DNA of 9,379 nt from JBDTNK01 sp039933775 (GTDB taxonomy: Bacteria; Chloroflexota; Limnocylindria; QHBO01), in assembly GCA_039933775.1 (NCBI GenBank), contig JBDTNK010000074.1, forward strand, positions 1 through 9,379. The letters are read 5' to 3'. The notes beneath the pieces are model-generated. The model made no database searches and was not told the DNA's origin. It was given only the letters and a program-made list of their open reading frames with translations. Below are positions 6,644 to 9,379 of this stretch, one piece after another. The first letter of the stretch is position 1, and each line of letters starts with the position of its first letter. The position numbers were made by a program, and so were the translations under genes.

Positions 6644-7324
6644 TCAAGCGAGCTGCTCACGCAGGAACTTCACCGTCCGCTCGTACGCGACGCCGGCCGC
6701 GTCCGCGTCGAACTCGGGCCGATCTGCCTCGATGAACCAATGCCGTGTGCCCGGGTAGACGTGCGCCGCGCTGCCCTCACCGAGCTTGGGCGTCAGCTGC
6801 GCCACCTCGGCGGAGTCGTCGAATTCGTCGAGCTCGGGGAAATGGCCCAGGTACGCGACGCCACTCGGCGGCTCGAAGATGCCCGGGTAGAAGCCGACGA
6901 AGGCAACGACCTCGCGCCTGGCCTCGGCCAGATCGTGCCCGTATCCAGCGCCCATGCTGAGACCGATGACCGCTGCGCGGTCCCCACGGACGTCAGGCCG
7001 CCCCAGGAGATGATTAAGCGCCGCCTCGGCGGTCGCCGCGATGCGCTGCTGATTCAGTGTTCCGCCGTTGGCGCTTCCGTCGCCCACGGCGCGCAGGAAC
7101 GCCTCCGCGTCGTCAGGCGTGGTCAGCACCGTGCCGGCGTACAGGTCCGGCGCCATGACGGTGAACCCGTCGCCAGCCAACCGATCCGCGAAGTCAGCGA
7201 TTGCCGTGTTGAGGCCCCACCACGGATGCAGCAGCAGGATCGACGGTCCGGGGGATGCGCCAGCTGGTGCAACGCGAGCGGCGGCGTCTCCAGCGGTTGT
7301 CGTGAACGTGATCGTTTGTCCCAT
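6644..7324 (-). CDS. dienelactone hydrolase family protein
   Basis: A 226-residue alpha/beta hydrolase of the dienelactone hydrolase (DLH) family, cytoplasmic. Visible landmarks are SILLLHPWWGLN (28-39), the strand and turn DGFTVMAPDLYAG (52-64), the nucleophile elbow VIGLSMGAG with S123, an acidic segment ELDEFDD (164-170) that may hold the catalytic Asp, and H195 in PGTRHWF. The classical DLH uses Cys as nucleophile; here it is Ser, which points to a general esterase or hydrolase rather than chlorocatechol breakdown. The substrate is unknown. The ATG at 7324 is chosen over one at 7363: a TATCGT -10 element sits 7 nt before it, suggesting a leaderless message, and the 13 extra residues are not family-like. 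The stop lies 8 nt before the likely start of the squalene-cyclase-like gene. Confidence 0.9.
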   Translation of the reverse strand: MGQTITFTTTAGDAAARVAPAGASPGPSILLLHPWWGLNTAIADFADRLAGDGFTVMAPDLYAGTVLTTPDDAEAFLRAVGDGSANGGTLNQQRIAATAEAALNHLLGRPDVRGDRAAVIGLSMGAGYGHDLAEARREVVAFVGFYPGIFEPPSGVAYLGHFPELDEFDDSAEVAQLTPKLGEGSAAHVYPGTRHWFIEADRPEFDADAAGVAYERTVKFLREQLA

Positions 7325-7331
7325 GCGTCTC

Positions 7332-7337
7332 ACGATA
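7332..7337 (-). promoter_or_regulatory. -10 element, leaderless promoter of DLH gene
   Basis: On the minus strand TATCGT is followed after 7 nt (GAGACGC) by the ATG at 7324. No ribosome site precedes this ATG. A TGACA-containing stretch further upstream is spaced 19-20 nt away, so the -35 box is weak or absent. Confidence 0.5.
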
Positions 7338-7394
7338 GGCAGTTGAGTGACATCCACTGTCATGATTTACAGCCGGCTGCTCTAGGCGCCCGCG

Positions 7395-8003
7395 TCATTC
7401 CCCGACAACCGCGAAGGTTGCGCGGCCGGCCGGTCGATACGTCTGGAGCGCCACCCCGGTCGAGGTCGATCGCGACTCGACAAGTTCCAGGTTGTGCGTC
7501 GGGCCATGCTCCGGGAAGAGTCGTAACCCATCGCCCACGACGACCGGATAGATCCGCAGGTTGAGCTCGTCGACGAGGTCGCGCTCGAGCAGCCAGCGGA
7601 GCAGTTCGCCGCTGCCGTGGACCTGGAGCTCTCGCCCGGGCTTCGCCTTGAGCTCGCGCACCACCACCTCGACGTCGCTCTCGATGACGTGGGTGTTCTG
7701 CCACGTCGGGTCCTTGAGTGTGGTGGACGGCACGTACTTGGGCAGGATGTTGATGCCGTGGGAGACCGGATCGCCCGCGTCGTGGAGCGGCCAGTACGGC
7801 TCCCAGATCTGCCAGGTCTTGCGTCCGAGGAGCAGAGCGTCAGCGCGCTCGAACATCGAGGTCAGGAACGGCCACATCTCCTCGTCCGCGTACGCCGCGG
7901 TCCAGCCGCCGCGGTCGAACCCGCCGCGCCGGTCCTCGTCGGGCCCTCCGGGGCCCTGGTACACGCCGTCCACGGTCAGCATCATCGAAGCAATCAGCTT
8001 CAT
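7395..8003 (-). CDS. dihydrofolate reductase-fold protein (RibD C-terminal family)
   Basis: A 202-residue protein of the RibD C-terminal/DHFR-like family (YwjB/YyaP type), predicted NADPH-dependent reductase of unknown substrate. It begins with the family-typical MKLIASMMLTVDGVYQGPGG, where S6 and D12 sit at the substrate-pocket end of the first strand. It continues with ADALLLGRKTW (54-64), then LQVHGSGELLRWLLERDLVDELNLRIYPVVVGDGLRLF (126-163), which includes the glycine-rich cofactor loop and the acidic L-V-D-E-L segment. The length is normal. The ATG at 8003 has a clear AAGGAG ribosome site 8 nt upstream. It stands alone between the DLH gene (31 nt beyond the longest DLH frame) and the MerR gene. 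It is unlikely to be the folate enzyme itself, because this group lacks the usual FolA layout. Confidence 0.93.
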   Translation of the reverse strand: MKLIASMMLTVDGVYQGPGGPDEDRRGGFDRGGWTAAYADEEMWPFLTSMFERADALLLGRKTWQIWEPYWPLHDAGDPVSHGINILPKYVPSTTLKDPTWQNTHVIESDVEVVVRELKAKPGRELQVHGSGELLRWLLERDLVDELNLRIYPVVVGDGLRLFPEHGPTHNLELVESRSTSTGVALQTYRPAGRATFAVVGE

Positions 8004-8080
8004 GGTCGTCGCTCCTTCGCATCAGGGTTGATGATGGTCAGACCACCCGACGAGCTGCAATTCATCGGACGACACTGCAT

Positions 8081-8107
8081 GCGGCCTTCGCCGCCGCCGC
8101 AGGCCGC
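8081..8107. repeat. GC-rich inverted repeat between MerR and DHFR-like genes
   Basis: GCGGCCT (8081-8087) and AGGCCGC (8101-8107) could form a 7-bp stem with a 13-nt loop of GCC repeats. It lies downstream of the MerR-B12 gene and upstream of the DHFR-like gene, both on the minus strand. A weak terminator for the regulator gene is possible, but there is no T-tract. I see no gene between 8004 and 8189. Confidence 0.3.
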
Positions 8108-8189
8108 ACATGGCGCGAATCAAGATGACGGCCGTGTGGGATTCCAGCCCCCGCTCACGACAACGCGAATGGGCCGACGCGCTGGCCTA

Positions 8190-9134
8190 CTACGCAAGGG
8201 CCGCGAGCAATACGTGGTTGACGCGCTGGTCGGTGCCTCGAGGTTCAGGACAGCTGCAGCAGTCGTCGAAGGTCCGTGACGGCATCGACGAGCGAATCGG
8301 GCAGGTGCGCAGAGGCATCTGAGAGCTCGCGGCTGGCCTTCCCCCGACTGCGATCAGCAGGTGGGGATGCCGGTCGCGGAGAGCTGCTACTACTGCCGCC
8401 GCACCCGCGACGTCTTCGGCCGTCGGGACGCCGATGACAGCCGCTCGAGCATGCGCCTGTTGGACGGCTGTGACCCATGATCTGATTGGGACATCCGGCC
8501 CGAGGTAGGTCGCGCTTACCCCATTGCGGCGAAGGGCTGTGGCGAACCCCAGGGCAGGCAGCTCATGGCGGGAGCCGGGAGGAAGCCCCACCAGCACCGC
8601 CGCATCGCCGGTGCCTGCGCTTCCGGCTGCGTCAAAGGCCATCCCGAGTCGTCGTAATGCCGCGGCGCTGGCGGCATGCTCACCCGCGACGTCGACCTCG
8701 CCGCGCGCCCAGGCGTCGCCGAGTGCCACGAGGGCTGGATAGAGATGGTCGTCGACCATTCGCTCGAAGCTTCCCATCGCGAAGATGTCGTCCAGTGCGC
8801 GTTCGAGGGCCGGCCCGTCGATCCGGGCGGCGGCCTCCACCAGGCGTCTGGATCGCTCGGTCGGCGGTAGCGGGTCGATGGGTTGCGCAGCCACCGCCGG
8901 CAGGGAGAAGTGTCTGGCATGCGTGGAATTGATGTTCGCCGCAGCCTGTCGCGGCGACCATCCGTCCGCCACCAGGGTGCGCATCGCTCGGAGACGCCCG
9001 ATGGCGGCATCGTCATAGATCCGATATCCCGCCTCAGTGCGTAAGGGCGCCACGATGCCGTACCGGCGCTCCCAGGCGCGCAGCAGGGCGATGCTGACCC
9101 CCGTCCGTTGTGCGGCCTCTTTGATCGTGTACAT
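8190..9134 (-). CDS. litR: MerR regulator with cobalamin-binding domain, LitR/CarH type
   Basis: A predicted B12-dependent, light-sensing transcriptional repressor. Numbered from the ATG at 9134, an N-terminal MerR winged helix (1-70) reads YTIKEAAQRTGVSIALLRAWERRYG and EAGYRIYDD. A helical B12-cap domain follows (about 95-170) with W142-x9-E152-H153, the W-x9-EH motif of CarH photoreceptors, where the Trp packs against the adenosyl group. The Rossmann-like B12 domain (about 177-265) keeps H190 in PGSRHELPALG, equivalent to the cobalt-ligand His of Thermus CarH, and ends in IAVGG. After G265 the frame departs from the family: the visible ORF runs on to 8190 with an unrelated tail, whereas the -1 frame supplies a sensible end finishing in LRRLLQLS with a stop at 8245-8247. 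Restoring one G gives about 296 residues. An ATG at 9149 is also in frame. It is divergent from an ECF sigma gene. Confidence 0.9.
   Translation of the reverse strand: MYTIKEAAQRTGVSIALLRAWERRYGIVAPLRTEAGYRIYDDAAIGRLRAMRTLVADGWSPRQAAANINSTHARHFSLPAVAAQPIDPLPPTERSRRLVEAAARIDGPALERALDDIFAMGSFERMVDDHLYPALVALGDAWARGEVDVAGEHAASAAALRRLGMAFDAAGSAGTGDAAVLVGLPPGSRHELPALGFATALRRNGVSATYLGPDVPIRSWVTAVQQAHARAAVIGVPTAEDVAGAAAVVAALRDRHPHLLIAVGGRPAASSQMPLRTCPIRSSMPSRTFDDCCSCPEPRGTDQRVNHVLLAALA
8340..8345 (-). other. probable frameshift in G5 homopolymer of the MerR-B12 gene
   Basis: On the minus strand the codons read GTC GGG GGA AGG. Adding one G gives GTC GGG GGG AAG GCC, encoding VGGKASRELSDAS and continuing to a stop at 8245-8247 with a plausible C-terminal helix (LVDAVTDLRRLLQ). 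Without it, the tail becomes rich in Ser, Cys, Pro and Arg and loses family character. Either a sequencing homopolymer error or a real 1-nt deletion. Confidence 0.7.
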
Positions 9135-9144
9135 GCTGTGTCGA

Positions 9145-9150
9145 AGCATA
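9145..9150 (-). promoter_or_regulatory. -10 element for the MerR-B12 gene
   Basis: TATGCT on the minus strand lies 10 nt before the ATG at 9134. The best -35 candidate is TTGTCA (9171-9166), at a short 15-nt spacing. It overlaps the -35 box of the divergent sigma promoter, so the two promoters share sequence. Confidence 0.4.
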
Positions 9151-9153
9151 CCA

Positions 9154-9182
9154 TGGACAAACAGTTGACAACGCCATGGCGA
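9154..9182 (+). promoter_or_regulatory. 11-bp direct repeat, candidate LitR/CarH operator
   Basis: TGGACAA (9154-9160) and TTGACAA (9165-9171) match at 6 of 7 positions and are offset by exactly 11 bp. A third, weaker unit ATGGCGA (9176-9182) continues the phase. CarH is known to bind 11-bp direct repeats that overlap a -35 box. CCATGG palindromes at 9151-9156 and 9174-9179 bracket the core. Confidence 0.5.
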
Positions 9183-9194
9183 TGAGCTTACGCT
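9165..9194 (+). promoter_or_regulatory. promoter of the ECF sigma gene
   Basis: A consensus -35 TTGACA (9165-9170), an 18-nt spacer and -10 TACGCT (9189-9194), followed after 7 nt by the ATG at 9202. This is the best full promoter in the window. It implies a leaderless transcript; the -35 box is covered by the 11-bp direct repeats. Confidence 0.75.
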
Positions 9195-9201
9195 AGCAGT
9201 T

Positions 9202-9379
9202 ATGACTGAACAAACCCTAGACACACATGAGCCCGACCTGGACCTCATCGCTCGAGTCCGGGATGGCGACGCGAGCTCGCTTGGCGCTCTCTACGATCGC
9301 CACAGTCCCATCGCATTTCGCATCGCGCTGTCCATCGTCCACGATCGCGGTCGGGCGGAGGACGTCGTGCAGGAGGCGT
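9202..9379 (+). CDS. ECF-type RNA polymerase sigma factor, N-terminal 59 residues (partial)
   Basis: The first 59 residues of a sigma-70 family ECF factor; the gene runs off the right edge. After a short acidic leader (MTEQTLDTHEPD) region 2 begins: LIARVRDGDASSLGALYDRHSPIAFRIALSIVHDRGRAEDVVQEA, with the region 2.1/2.2 pattern ALYDRH and the characteristic AEDVVQEA of region 2.2, a core RNA polymerase contact. The ATG is fixed by the TACGCT -10 element 7 nt upstream; there is no ribosome site. It is divergent from the MerR-B12 regulator over 67 bp, the arrangement of litR and the ECF sigma gene litS in Streptomyces, where light relieves repression and the sigma factor drives carotenoid genes. 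The targets here are unknown, since the downstream region is not in the window. Confidence 0.93.
   Translation, partial: MTEQTLDTHEPDLDLIARVRDGDASSLGALYDRHSPIAFRIALSIVHDRGRAEDVVQEA

Noticed and set aside
7370..7379. Perfect palindrome CAGCCGGCTG downstream of the DHFR-like gene.
   Set aside because: It has no loop or T-tract and is too short to call a terminator or operator.
8110..8322. Plus-strand open frame of 70 codons in the gap before the MerR gene.
   Set aside because: No ribosome site or -10 element, no recognisable family features, and it runs antisense into the MerR-B12 gene.

Overview
The window is about 9.4 kb of very GC-rich, gene-dense bacterial chromosome. Several genes seem to be transcribed leaderless: a TAnnnT -10 element lies exactly 7 nt before the start codon. 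Others have strong GGAGG-type ribosome sites. The GC content, the leaderless starts and the mix of families (two DinB-fold proteins, DUF2652, a squalene-cyclase-like toroid protein, a LitR/CarH-type regulator beside an ECF sigma factor) suggest Chloroflexota or Actinomycetota. I cannot decide between them. No tRNA, rRNA, CRISPR array or insertion sequence was seen.

Layout, left to right. (1) Minus strand, 1-1177: a phosphate uptake operon, DUF47/PhoU-like protein followed by a PiT permease cut by the left edge. (2) 1288-3212: two plus-strand DinB-fold proteins with a small acidic minus-strand gene between them; the second DinB gene overlaps a DUF2652 (nucleotidyl-cyclase-like) gene by one base. 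(3) Minus strand, 5532-3271: a secreted protein of unknown function, an OmpR-type response regulator and a sensor histidine kinase, preceded by a run of 11-bp direct repeats that look like response-regulator boxes. (4) Minus strand, 7324-5704: a dienelactone-hydrolase-family enzyme overlapping or abutting a squalene-cyclase-like protein. (5) Minus strand, 8003-7395: a DHFR/RibD-fold reductase. (6) 8190-9379: a MerR regulator with a cobalamin-binding domain, divergent from an ECF sigma factor cut by the right edge.

The most interesting part is the right end. The MerR-B12 protein keeps the W-x9-EH motif and the cobalt-ligand histidine of adenosylcobalamin photoreceptors (CarH/LitR). The 67-bp divergent promoter region has a TTGACA/TACGCT promoter for the sigma gene, with an 11-bp direct repeat over its -35 box. 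This is the arrangement expected of a light-controlled LitR-ECF sigma switch. The MerR reading frame appears to be shifted in a G5 homopolymer near its C-terminus. The second interesting part is the secreted protein/two-component operon: its kinase has almost no extracytoplasmic loop, and its promoter carries tandem 11-bp repeats.
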